This document shows, piece by piece, positions 1 through 5,578 of a DNA stretch of 6,168 bases. The translations under genes and the position numbers were made by a program. The notes beneath the pieces are model-generated. The model saw only the letters and a list, made by a program, of their open reading frames with translations. It was not told the DNA's origin and searched no databases. Where the stretch lies: the NCBI GenBank assembly GCA_002694095.1, contig NZLD01000096.1:1-6168 (forward strand), given 5' to 3'. Within the stretch, counting starts at the first letter, position 1, and each line of letters starts with the position of its first letter. This DNA comes from Micrococcales bacterium. GTDB taxonomy: Bacteria > Actinomycetota > Actinomycetes > S36-B12.

Positions 1-1107
1 GAGGCGCCCGACCTCTCGGACACGGAGGGGTGCATCCAATGCCAGATGGGCAGCAAACTGGTTCTCTTCATAACCGGGAACTGCCATTGGCAGTGCGACT
101 ACTGCCCCCTTTCGGAGACTCGGAGGGACATCGACTGGATGTTCGCCAACGAGAGGAGGTGCGAGACCTTCGAAGAGGTCATCGAGGAGGCTAAGGCGAT
201 GAGGGCCACGGGGGCCGGAATAACCGGTGGCGACCCTCTCATGGCCAGGGAGAGAACACTCGAGGGGATATCCCGATTGAAGTCCGAGTTCGGCCCGGGC
301 TTCCATCTTCACATGTACACAAGCATACCATTCAATCCAGAACTGGCCAGGGAGTTTGCAGATGCCGGTCTCGATGAGATTCGCTTCCACCTCCTGGGCT
401 TGGATGCCGAGAGGGACCGTTCGACGATTTCGGCATGCTCAGATTCAGGTATTCTAACCGGGGTTGAGATACCCTGCGAACCAGACAAGAGGGAAGAGCT
501 ACTCTCCCTACTGGAGGAATTGAGATCCTTCGACATCTCGTTCCTGAACCTCAACGAACTGGAGATCACAGTGGGCAACCACGAGAACATGGAGTTGAGG
601 GGCTTCAACCTCTCCACTGAGATCACCGCCGGAGCCTCTGGATCAAATGAGCTGGCGCTGGACATGAAGTCACGAGTAAGCGCCGCAGAGCAGGGTCTGC
701 CGGACCCATTGGACGGCGGTGTCAGGGAATCGTACGGATTCCACCTTAAGTTCTGTACCGCCGTCTTCAAGGACGCTGGACAACTTAGGCGCAGGTTCCT
801 CCGAAGAGGTGAGTCCACGATATCCCCTCATGAGGTCCTGACCGAGGACGGAACTCTGATTTTCGGGGCAATCGACGCCGATGAGAGTTCGAAGGACGAT
901 TGGATATCTGAGATAGCCCAGGAGACTGGACTGCCTCGGAGGTTCCTCCTCTGGGACGACGAGAACGAGAGGATCGAGATGCCCCTGGTCATAGCCGAGG
1001 ACATAGCCGAGGAGATAGAAGACCCCGTCTTCATGATCGAGGTGCTACCCACTCACGAGAGGACCGAGGTCACGGCAGTAAGGCTGAACGGTTTCGAAGA
1101 GGGGTAG
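1..1107 (+). CDS. Radical SAM protein, COG2108-like (5' end outside window)
   Basis: This is a radical SAM enzyme of unknown substrate. Numbering codon 1 as bases 1-3, the cluster motif C-x3-C-x2-C is at C28, C32 and C35, followed by PLS. A GGDPL motif at 76-80 matches the SAM-binding GGEPL-type loop. Further blocks are LNLNELE (182-188) and a late FHLKFC...KD stretch with C252. The family is known as 'related to pyruvate formate-lyase activating enzyme' (COG2108); I assign it by remembered motif pattern, and its reaction is not established. The first in-frame ATG is at 46, but the frame is open back to base 1 and encodes a C-x2-C pair (C11, C14) just before the ATG. I recall such a pair preceding the barrel in this family, so the true start is probably upstream. 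The gene ends 5 nt before the next ORF, suggesting one operon. Radical SAM assignment is strong; the family name is moderate. Confidence 0.88.
   Translation, partial: EAPDLSDTEGCIQCQMGSKLVLFITGNCHWQCDYCPLSETRRDIDWMFANERRCETFEEVIEEAKAMRATGAGITGGDPLMARERTLEGISRLKSEFGPGFHLHMYTSIPFNPELAREFADAGLDEIRFHLLGLDAERDRSTISACSDSGILTGVEIPCEPDKREELLSLLEELRSFDISFLNLNELEITVGNHENMELRGFNLSTEITAGASGSNELALDMKSRVSAAEQGLPDPLDGGVRESYGFHLKFCTAVFKDAGQLRRRFLRRGESTISPHEVLTEDGTLIFGAIDADESSKDDWISEIAQETGLPRRFLLWDDENERIEMPLVIAEDIAEEIEDPVFMIEVLPTHERTEVTAVRLNGFEEG
991..1014 (+). repeat. 12-bp tandem duplication inside the radical SAM gene
   Basis: Two adjacent 12-bp units differ only at the last base (ATAGCCGAGGAC and ATAGCCGAGGAG). 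They encode IAED followed by IAEE near the C-terminus of the radical SAM protein. The repeat keeps the frame and is probably a small slippage duplication in an acidic helix. No function is implied. Confidence 0.6.
1099..1104 (+). promoter_or_regulatory. Shine-Dalgarno-like GAGGGG for the GDPD-like gene
   Basis: GAGGGG lies in the last codons of the radical SAM gene, with 8 nt between it and the ATG at 1113. It supports that ATG as the start and suggests translation as the second gene of an operon. This differs from the downstream half of the window, where genes look leaderless. Confidence 0.5.
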
Positions 1108-1112
1108 GGCCA

Positions 1113-1688
1113 ATGAAGAACTCCGGACACCGGCTAGGGGCGTCAGGAACCACTTCCGAGAACACCCTTGAGGGATATCGTGAATCCTCGGCAAAGCCAG
1201 AGATGAGGGGATTCAGGTACTGGGAGTTCGACATAAGGGAGTCCTCGGACGGAACCGTCTTCGTCTTCCACGACGATACCATAGACGTAGGTGGAAAACA
1301 GTCCGAGATCTCACAGATGCCATTCTCGGAGATCAAGAGGGCGGGTTCGCAGCGAGGGATTTCCATCCCTCTCTTCTCGGAGGTCTGCGAGGAGCTCGGC
1401 GATTCTCCAGAGATGGTGATGGTGGAGATAAAGCACCTGAGCTCGGAAGGAGCTAGGACCGAGGTCCTGGAAGCTCTCCGAGGCAGACGCAAATGGAAGG
1501 CAATGGCGACCCCCGAGAGGTTCTCCCGCGCATTCCCGTCAGATATCAGGGAAGATTGGGAGGCAAGGTTTCGGTCAGCGGGGGTGGAGCTTGTTCGAGT
1601 CGGTCGCCACAGGGTGAACCTCTTCGATGCATGCAAGTCCCGGATGAGCTGGATCTTCGCACAGCCTAGGTGGCTTTTCGGCCTGTGA
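1113..1688 (+). CDS. Glycerophosphodiester phosphodiesterase-like protein, C-terminally short
   Basis: The family hydrolyses glycerophosphodiesters to glycerol-3-phosphate and an alcohol using a metal-dependent TIM barrel. Family landmarks appear in order: H6-R7 (the HR of the usual HRG), ENT (16-18), WEFD with E38 and D40, DGTVFVFHDD with H53 as the expected catalytic general acid/base, IPLFSEV (85-91), and VEIKH with E105 and K107. The metal and catalytic residues of the first half are therefore present. The protein is only 191 residues against roughly 230-250 for typical members. The region after about residue 130 is divergent, and I do not see the late tryptophan/WTVN and terminal TD motifs. 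It may be a shortened or repurposed relative. No signal peptide is visible, so a cytoplasmic location is likely. It starts 5 nt after the radical SAM stop with an SD-like site, so co-transcription is likely. Fold assignment is good; activity is uncertain. Confidence 0.78.
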   Translation: MKNSGHRLGASGTTSENTLEGYRESSAKPEMRGFRYWEFDIRESSDGTVFVFHDDTIDVGGKQSEISQMPFSEIKRAGSQRGISIPLFSEVCEELGDSPEMVMVEIKHLSSEGARTEVLEALRGRRKWKAMATPERFSRAFPSDIREDWEARFRSAGVELVRVGRHRVNLFDACKSRMSWIFAQPRWLFGL

Positions 1689-1730
1689 ACTCTCCTCAAG
1701 TTGATAGGTCCCCGACTCCGAAACGGCACC

Positions 1731-3566
1731 GTGCCGGTTAGGAGGCCAGACCCCGAGAACCCCAAGGTGAACCCGTACCGGAGGCTCTCCGCATCCCAGG
1801 TCAATGCATGGAGGAAGTGTCCCAGGCTGTGGTACTACGGCTGGATGGCCAGACTAAAATCGCCCCTTCCCCCCCAGATTCTGAGAGGAAACGCAGTAGA
1901 AGAGTGCGTATGCAGGGTCCTGAGGGAGTCTCCAACTCTGATGGCCGCCGACTCACGCTCCTCAATGACCTCGCCTCTAGCAGAAGACGGCTCCCCGGAC
2001 TGGGATAGCCAGGACTTCTGGATAGGACCCGGCCTCTCCCCACTAGACTCGTCATCGGTCCCGGATGATCGAGAATCCCTACACTCCTGGGCCTCGTCCA
2101 GGTCTGAAGCACACTTCGATAGGTGCTGGGAGTCTGCGATAGCGGACTGGGAGTCCAGCCCGAATAAGATAGGTTCAGCAGACGACATAGACAAGCAGGA
2201 GGGAAGGGACATGGTCGAGGCTGCGATAAACCTGCATCTCGATGAGGTCCAATCATGCATGGAGTCGGGAGGAGGCCCGACTCTGGACGATTGGAGATCA
2301 GGCAAAAGGGAAGACTGGCCCGCTCCCGATGGTTTCCCTCGTCAATGGGACAAACCTCACCCGGCTGCAGGGAGCGGCCCAATAACATGGGCTGAGGCAT
2401 GGGAGGTCGCCAGACCTTGGTTCGTGGACCCCGATGCTAAGTCCTTCACCCAGACAAGCGCTCACCCAGGAGAGTGGTTCCAGGGGGAGTACGACATGGT
2501 TTACCGATGGAGCGGGACTCCCAAGATCGTCGACCTCAAGGCCTCGATCGGAAAGGGCGACCGTTCAGGCGACTACCTCGATCAACTGCGGATGTACGCG
2601 TGGCTGTGGTGGGAGACCCACGACAGGGAGGAGCAGGTAGAGGGCTTGGAAATCTGGTACCTCGGGACAGGGACTGTGAAGCAAGTCACCCTCCCCTCGG
2701 AGGAAGAGATGGCTGCCCTGGACTCAGAGTTGGAGGGGCTATACGGGAAGATTCACTCTAGGGACCCTTCAATCGAAGAATGCCCGCCCGAACCCTCTCC
2801 ACTACGTTTCTTCGAGAGGGGAGGGGTTCCCGCCGATATCCCTGTCCATGCTGATGAGAGGGCCAGATGCACCAGATGCGACTACAGGGGTATTTGCGAT
2901 GGCTCGGACCACGACATCGCACTCCCCCTGGAGACTAGGGTGGAGAGGTTCGGCCATGCATGGCCCATCACCCCGATAGGCGAGATAGAGACCCGTGCGA
3001 GCGTCACAGGGGAAGTCGTGGGCCTCCAAGGGCCCGAGATTCTCGAAGACGGCTCAATAAGCCTGGAGTTCACTCTCCAGGATGGCTACGACAGGGCACG
3101 AGTTAGACCCTCCAGACAGGGGAACCCGACCCAGGTGACTCGGAATATCTCAGAGGGCTCGCGCGTCAGGATCGACGATGGTATGCCCTCCCTATGGCGA
3201 GGCCAGTTGCAGATAGACTTGGATGGGAACTCTTCCGTATCAATGGCCTCGGAGGGTGACTCTTCCCCTGTGGTAGAGGTTGAGACCAGGGTAAGCGTCG
3301 TGGGCAGGGTCTGGTCGATAGACGCCTACCCTAACGGTGTTGATGTGAACCGCTGGTCGATCACACTGATGGACAAGACTGGCTCGGCAGCCTCGGTTGC
3401 GTTCAAACAGTTCGTGCCGGTCTCTGCAGCAGCAATTTCGAGAGGGGACGAGATCGCAATACTGAACGGCGAGGTGGGCGAATGGGCCGGACGCCCCCAG
3501 GTGAGGATAGGCCCCGGTGCTAGGGTCGTTATTCTCAAGCACTCGCCTGATACGCCAGGGTTCTGA
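1731..3566 (+). CDS. Cas4/AddB-like PD-(D/E)XK nuclease with 4Fe-4S cysteines and C-terminal OB folds
   Basis: This is a predicted DNA nuclease of the RecB/Cas4 superfamily. Numbered from GTG 1731 (611 residues), the N-terminal block is LSASQVNAWRKCP with C30. After it come a serine/tryptophan/aspartate-rich insertion (about 75-245), FQGEYDMV with D255, KIVDLK with catalytic D268 and K270, and DQLRMYAW with Q285 and Y289. C380-x2-C383-x5-C389 follows. C30 plus these three cysteines is the 4Fe-4S arrangement known from Cas4 and AddB. Residues about 420-500 and 517-601 are two beta-rich stretches with TRASVTGEV and TRVSVVGRV openings, resembling tandem OB folds that would bind single-stranded DNA (inference). 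The start is uncertain. TTG 1701 (10 residues longer), GTG 1731 and GTG 1767 are all in frame, and I prefer 1731 because an AT-rich TTGATAG sits about 27 nt upstream. The frame is the same as the preceding GDPD-like gene. No cas genes or repeats are nearby, so a repair or replication role is likelier than CRISPR adaptation. Confidence 0.85.
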   Translation: MPVRRPDPENPKVNPYRRLSASQVNAWRKCPRLWYYGWMARLKSPLPPQILRGNAVEECVCRVLRESPTLMAADSRSSMTSPLAEDGSPDWDSQDFWIGPGLSPLDSSSVPDDRESLHSWASSRSEAHFDRCWESAIADWESSPNKIGSADDIDKQEGRDMVEAAINLHLDEVQSCMESGGGPTLDDWRSGKREDWPAPDGFPRQWDKPHPAAGSGPITWAEAWEVARPWFVDPDAKSFTQTSAHPGEWFQGEYDMVYRWSGTPKIVDLKASIGKGDRSGDYLDQLRMYAWLWWETHDREEQVEGLEIWYLGTGTVKQVTLPSEEEMAALDSELEGLYGKIHSRDPSIEECPPEPSPLRFFERGGVPADIPVHADERARCTRCDYRGICDGSDHDIALPLETRVERFGHAWPITPIGEIETRASVTGEVVGLQGPEILEDGSISLEFTLQDGYDRARVRPSRQGNPTQVTRNISEGSRVRIDDGMPSLWRGQLQIDLDGNSSVSMASEGDSSPVVEVETRVSVVGRVWSIDAYPNGVDVNRWSITLMDKTGSAASVAFKQFVPVSAAAISRGDEIAILNGEVGEWAGRPQVRIGPGARVVILKHSPDTPGF

Positions 3567-3568
3567 CT

Positions 3569-4273
3569 CTACTGGCTTCGAGTGGGCAAGAATGGAATCA
3601 GCTGGTTGGCCAGAGATTGGATGTTCCTAGTCTGAATCCAGACTGAGCCCGAACCATGGAAGTCCAATGTGAAGCCCTCCCCACCGAAGAAGAAGGAACC
3701 CAGTCCCTTGACCTTGGAGATATGGTAATTCAGTCCCTCGGAGAAAGCTACCACGTGACCGTTGTCTATCTTTATCGGCTTGTCTGGGGTGACCTCTATC
3801 TCCTTCATAGCCCCGTAAGATGTGAAGAAAACCTTGCCTGGGACATCAGAAGCCTCTGCACGCAGGAAGAAAGCCCCTTCCCTGGAGAATAGGGATTTTG
3901 CTCCCTGGAACTTCGTCGATGTATCCACATTGATAGTCGAGGCCATGAAAGCACCTCCTTGCATGTAGAAACTCTGGCCGGGCTCCATGTCGAATGTCTC
4001 AATATCTCCAGGTGAAGAGGGGGCCAGGGATATCCATCCTCCAGAAGGTCCTGCAGTGTACGTGTTCACGAAGAATGACTCGCCCCCGAAGGCACTCTTC
4101 ATCATGCTCTTCATGAAGCCGCCAAGACCTCCTCCGCTGCCCATTCCGGTCTTCATCTCCAGACCCTCGGACTGTGCTACCATCGCTCCGGGCTCGACCT
4201 TGATCTTCTCTCCGGGTGCAAGATTCGCTGTCATCATAGTAAACGCTGGGCCATACTCGCTCTCAATTTCCAT
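3569..4273 (-). CDS. AIM24 / TIGR00266 family protein
   Basis: This 234-residue protein matches the widespread AIM24 family (TIGR00266), a beta-barrel-like protein of unclear biochemical function in prokaryotes; the name comes from a yeast mitochondrial protein. Recognisable blocks are the glycine/methionine-rich loop (about 42-64), GESFFVN (64-70), SLAPSSPGDI (82-91), MQGGAFMAS (104-112), a central REGAFFLR (131-138), the KIDNGHVVAF block (168-177), GEGFTLDF (198-205), and a closing GSVWIQTR (209-216). Length and block order are normal for the family, so the gene looks intact. No signal peptide or membrane segment is evident. The ATG at 4273 follows a TTTTGA element about 25 nt upstream, suggesting a leaderless message. 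It is convergent with the nuclease gene, with 2 nt between the stop codons, and lies downstream of the tRNA on the same strand. Family assignment is strong; function is unknown. Confidence 0.9.
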   Translation of the reverse strand: MEIESEYGPAFTMMTANLAPGEKIKVEPGAMVAQSEGLEMKTGMGSGGGLGGFMKSMMKSAFGGESFFVNTYTAGPSGGWISLAPSSPGDIETFDMEPGQSFYMQGGAFMASTINVDTSTKFQGAKSLFSREGAFFLRAEASDVPGKVFFTSYGAMKEIEVTPDKPIKIDNGHVVAFSEGLNYHISKVKGLGSFFFGGEGFTLDFHGSGSVWIQTRNIQSLANQLIPFLPTRSQ

Positions 4274-4295
4274 AGTCCGACCGAATAACCCGCGC

Positions 4296-4303
4296 TCAAA
4301 AGC
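4296..4303 (-). promoter_or_regulatory. Possible TATA-like element for the AIM24-family gene
   Basis: Read on the minus strand this is GCTTTTGA, centred about 26 nt upstream of the ATG at 4273. The spacing suits a leaderless archaeal transcript. The match to a TATA box is weak, and the gene could also be read through from the tRNA. Confidence 0.3.
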
Positions 4304-4332
4304 CTAACTCCTAAATCAAGATGAAACGGAGA

Positions 4333-4418
4333 TGGCGCCGAGAGAGGGATTTGAACCCCCGCGTCCAATGGACAGTGGATTTCGAATCCACCGCAATACC
4401 GGGCTATGCGATCTCGGC
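4333..4418 (-). tRNA. tRNA-Ser(CGA), with encoded CCA
   Basis: On the minus strand the acceptor arms GCCGAGA and TCTCGGC pair over all 7 positions, followed by discriminator G and an encoded CCA at 4335-4333. The D arm has a 3-bp stem (GCA/TGC) around a loop containing GG. The anticodon stem GTGGA/TCCAC closes the loop TTCGAAA, giving anticodon CGA, which reads the UCG serine codon. A long variable arm (GTCC-ATT-GGAC) marks a type II tRNA, and G73 plus that arm fit serine identity. The T stem GGGGG/CCCTC (one G-T pair) carries the TTCAAAT loop. The gene is 83 nt without CCA, and no intron is present. The AT-rich element at 4445-4450 lies 27-32 nt upstream. Confidence 0.95.
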
Positions 4419-4444
4419 AGCGGACTTCCCACCTGCGAATCTGA

Positions 4445-4450
4445 CATAAG
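4445..4450. promoter_or_regulatory. AT-rich element between divergent tRNA-Ser and beta-grasp gene
   Basis: CATAAG on the plus strand (CTTATG on the minus) is the main AT-rich spot in the 55-bp divergent gap. It lies 24-29 nt before the GTG at 4474 and 27-32 nt before the tRNA 5' end. It is therefore well placed as a TATA-type element for either gene, or for both. This is inferred from spacing only. Confidence 0.4.
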
Positions 4451-4473
4451 GATGACCCGGCCCCCCGTGACCC

Positions 4474-4674
4474 GTGAGAGTCGAGATCCAGCACGAGGGC
4501 GAATCACTAGAGGTGGAGTCTAGCAAGCCGATTACCATTAGCGAGGTCCTGGAGAAGTTGGAGATTCCCCCTTCCACCGTCCTTGCCGTACAAGGCCAGA
4601 CCATCCTTCCGCACACATCCATCATCAAGGATGATGCTACGTTGGAACTGGTGGTCGTCTCCTCAGGCGGATGA
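4474..4674 (+). CDS. MoaD/ThiS/SAMP-like beta-grasp protein ending in Gly-Gly
   Basis: This 66-residue ubiquitin-like protein ends in SSGG. Proteins of this type are adenylated on the C-terminal glycine by an E1-like enzyme. They then carry sulfur as a thiocarboxylate (for molybdopterin, thiamine or tRNA thiolation) or are joined to lysines as archaeal SAMP modifiers. The pattern is MRVEIQHEG (first strand pair), ISEVLEKLEI (helix, 22-31), STVLAVQGQ (34-42, resembling the 'vaVNG' strand of ThiS), and DDATLELVVV before SSGG (resembling 'dGDeveiv..vsGG'). The length is normal for the family, and the exposed GG needs no processing. The GTG at 4474 lies 24-29 nt after an AT-rich element, which fits a leaderless message. 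Two stop codons follow in tandem (TGATGA). No E1-like gene is in the window, so whether it acts in sulfur transfer or in protein modification is open. Confidence 0.82.
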   Translation: MRVEIQHEGESLEVESSKPITISEVLEKLEIPPSTVLAVQGQTILPHTSIIKDDATLELVVVSSGG

Positions 4675-4710
4675 TGAAGCCCGATTGCACCACGAAAGAC
4701 TAGGAATCTT

Positions 4711-4716
4711 CAATAG
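4711..4716 (+). promoter_or_regulatory. Possible TATA-like element for the 42-residue gene
   Basis: CAATAG, within cttCAATAG, lies 22-27 nt upstream of the ATG at 4738. The distance matches the leaderless spacing seen at neighbouring genes; the sequence match itself is weak. Confidence 0.3.
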
Positions 4717-4737
4717 TGTCGAACGCCAGAACGTATT

Positions 4738-4866
4738 ATGAACCCAAGAACACAGAAGGGCCAGAGGAAGGTCAGCCAGATGGTCAAGAGAATGAGGCCA
4801 AAGAAGAAGAGAGCCGAGAAGGCAGATTCATCATGCGATAACCCAGGTTGTGGGTGTGGCAACTAG
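4738..4866 (+). CDS. Unrecognised 42-residue basic protein with cysteine-rich tail
   Basis: I do not recognise this gene. It encodes 42 residues from ATG 4738 to TAG 4864-4866. The first 28 residues are highly basic (11 K or R between 4 and 28), with an RPKKKR cluster at 20-25. The tail contains C33, C38 and C40 in CDNPGCGCGN, which could bind a metal ion. The composition suggests a cytoplasmic nucleic-acid-binding or ribosome-associated peptide, but that is a guess from charge only. Support for it being real: an ATG at the expected distance from an AT-rich element, clean fit between the beta-grasp gene (63 nt upstream) and the glycosylase promoter, and a composition unlike random translation. 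It could still be non-coding. No homologue comes to mind. Confidence 0.55.
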   Translation: MNPRTQKGQRKVSQMVKRMRPKKKRAEKADSSCDNPGCGCGN

Positions 4867-4889
4867 GCAGCATCCGTTCTGCGTAAACT

Positions 4890-4896
4890 CATATAG
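4890..4896 (+). promoter_or_regulatory. TATA-like CATATAG for the DNA glycosylase gene
   Basis: CATATAG is the clearest TATA-like hexamer in the window. It is centred 25 nt upstream of GTG 4918 but only 19 nt upstream of the alternative TTG 4912. The spacing therefore favours GTG 4918 as the start of a leaderless transcript. Confidence 0.5.
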
Positions 4897-4917
4897 CGTC
4901 AGCACTATTGGTTGCCC

Positions 4918-5532
4918 GTGCAGATAGGAAGGCCAGATTGGTGGGATGACGCCACCGCTCACCTATCCCGAGATCCGCTGATCGGCGGCATCGTAAAGAA
5001 ATTCGATGGGGAGGGCCTGTCCGGAAGGGGGGAACTATTCCAGACCCTGGTCAGGAGCATAGTCGGTCAGCAGATTTCCGTGAAGGCTGCCGATGCAGTA
5101 CACGGTCGCTTGGAGGAGATGAGCGGTGGCAAGATTACCAGGGAGGAACTTGGTGCCCTACCTCTCGACGCGTTACTATCCTGCGGACTTTCCAGGCAGA
5201 AGAGCCAGTACATTCTCGGTATTGCCAACGATGAAACCCCCCTTCTCCCAGACGATTACGAGGAATTGGACGATGAATCCCTAATCAGGCATCTCGTGAA
5301 ATTCAAGGGAATCGGGCCCTGGACCGCGGAGATGATGCTCATATTCTCGCTTATGAGGCCCGACGTTCTGAGCTTGGGCGACTTGGGGGTTGTCAAGGGA
5401 ATCAGGATGCTCGACCCACAGGCCCAATCCAAGAGCGAGATGCAGGCGGTGGCAGAAGCCTGGAGACCATACCGGAGTGCTGCTTGCTGGTTCCTTTGGA
5501 GGTCTCTGGACCCAGTTCCGGTAGAGTACTGA
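4918..5532 (+). CDS. DNA-3-methyladenine glycosylase, AlkA-type HhH-GPD
   Basis: This base-excision repair enzyme is expected to remove alkylated bases such as 3-methyladenine, leaving an abasic site. Numbered from GTG 4918 (204 residues), it has the entry block LVRSIVGQQISVKAA (44-58), the helix-hairpin-helix FKGIGPWTAE (129-138), and the catalytic aspartate D155 in SLGDLGV, which aligns with D238 of E. coli AlkA. It closes with EAWRPYRSAACWFLWR (180-195), the AlkA-type C-terminal helix. It lacks the Cys-x6-Cys-x2-Cys-x5-Cys iron-sulfur loop of endonuclease III and MutY, which argues against those subfamilies. It also lacks the N-terminal extra domain of E. coli AlkA, as compact members do. 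TTG 4912 would add two residues; the frame is closed by TAG at 4894-4896, so there is no longer form. It has its own promoter-like element and is probably monocistronic. Confidence 0.92.
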   Translation: MQIGRPDWWDDATAHLSRDPLIGGIVKKFDGEGLSGRGELFQTLVRSIVGQQISVKAADAVHGRLEEMSGGKITREELGALPLDALLSCGLSRQKSQYILGIANDETPLLPDDYEELDDESLIRHLVKFKGIGPWTAEMMLIFSLMRPDVLSLGDLGVVKGIRMLDPQAQSKSEMQAVAEAWRPYRSAACWFLWRSLDPVPVEY

Positions 5533-5550
5533 ATGCGAAACACGAGAAGG

Positions 5551-5556
5551 TTAACT
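5551..5556 (+). promoter_or_regulatory. Possible TATA-like TTAACT for the b561 gene
   Basis: TTAACT, in a short 46-nt gap after the glycosylase stop, lies 23-28 nt upstream of the ATG at 5579. The spacing suits a leaderless message and helps choose this ATG over the one at 5574, whose frame stops after 23 codons. Confidence 0.35.
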
Positions 5557-5578
5557 CTACCAATCATCTGGAGATGCC

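Noticed and set aside
1070..1804. Minus-strand ORF of 244 codons
   Set aside because: It lies opposite the GDPD-like gene, whose conserved catalytic motifs show that the plus strand is coding; it has no recognisable motif and is serine/arginine-rich as antisense frames here tend to be.
1801..2400. Minus-strand ORFs of 199 and 156 codons opposite the nuclease
   Set aside because: They cover the insertion region of the nuclease, where the plus frame stays open through to the catalytic motifs; composition is shadow-like (S, P, R) with no domain signature.
1731..3566. Calling the nuclease a CRISPR Cas4
   Set aside because: The cysteine and catalytic pattern is Cas4-like, but the length, insertion and C-terminal extension do not fit, and there is no repeat array or other cas gene in the window.
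1113..3566. A single GDPD-nuclease fusion read through the in-frame TGA at 1686
   Set aside because: The two genes share a frame, but a fusion of these domains is not known to me and no recoding signal is visible; separate genes in an operon are simpler.
3987..4307. Plus-strand ORF of 106 codons opposite the AIM24-family gene
   Set aside because: The minus strand encodes a full, well-matched AIM24-family protein; the plus frame is its complement.
4419..4473. Linking the beta-grasp protein to thiolation of the neighbouring tRNA-Ser
   Set aside because: Urm1/SAMP-dependent wobble thiolation acts on tRNAs for Lys, Glu and Gln with U34; this tRNA has C34, so neighbourhood alone does not support it.
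4332..4523. Plus-strand ORF beginning MAPREGFEPP
   Set aside because: It is the antisense of the tRNA-Ser gene; REGFEPP-type peptides are a well-known artefact of translating tRNA T arms.
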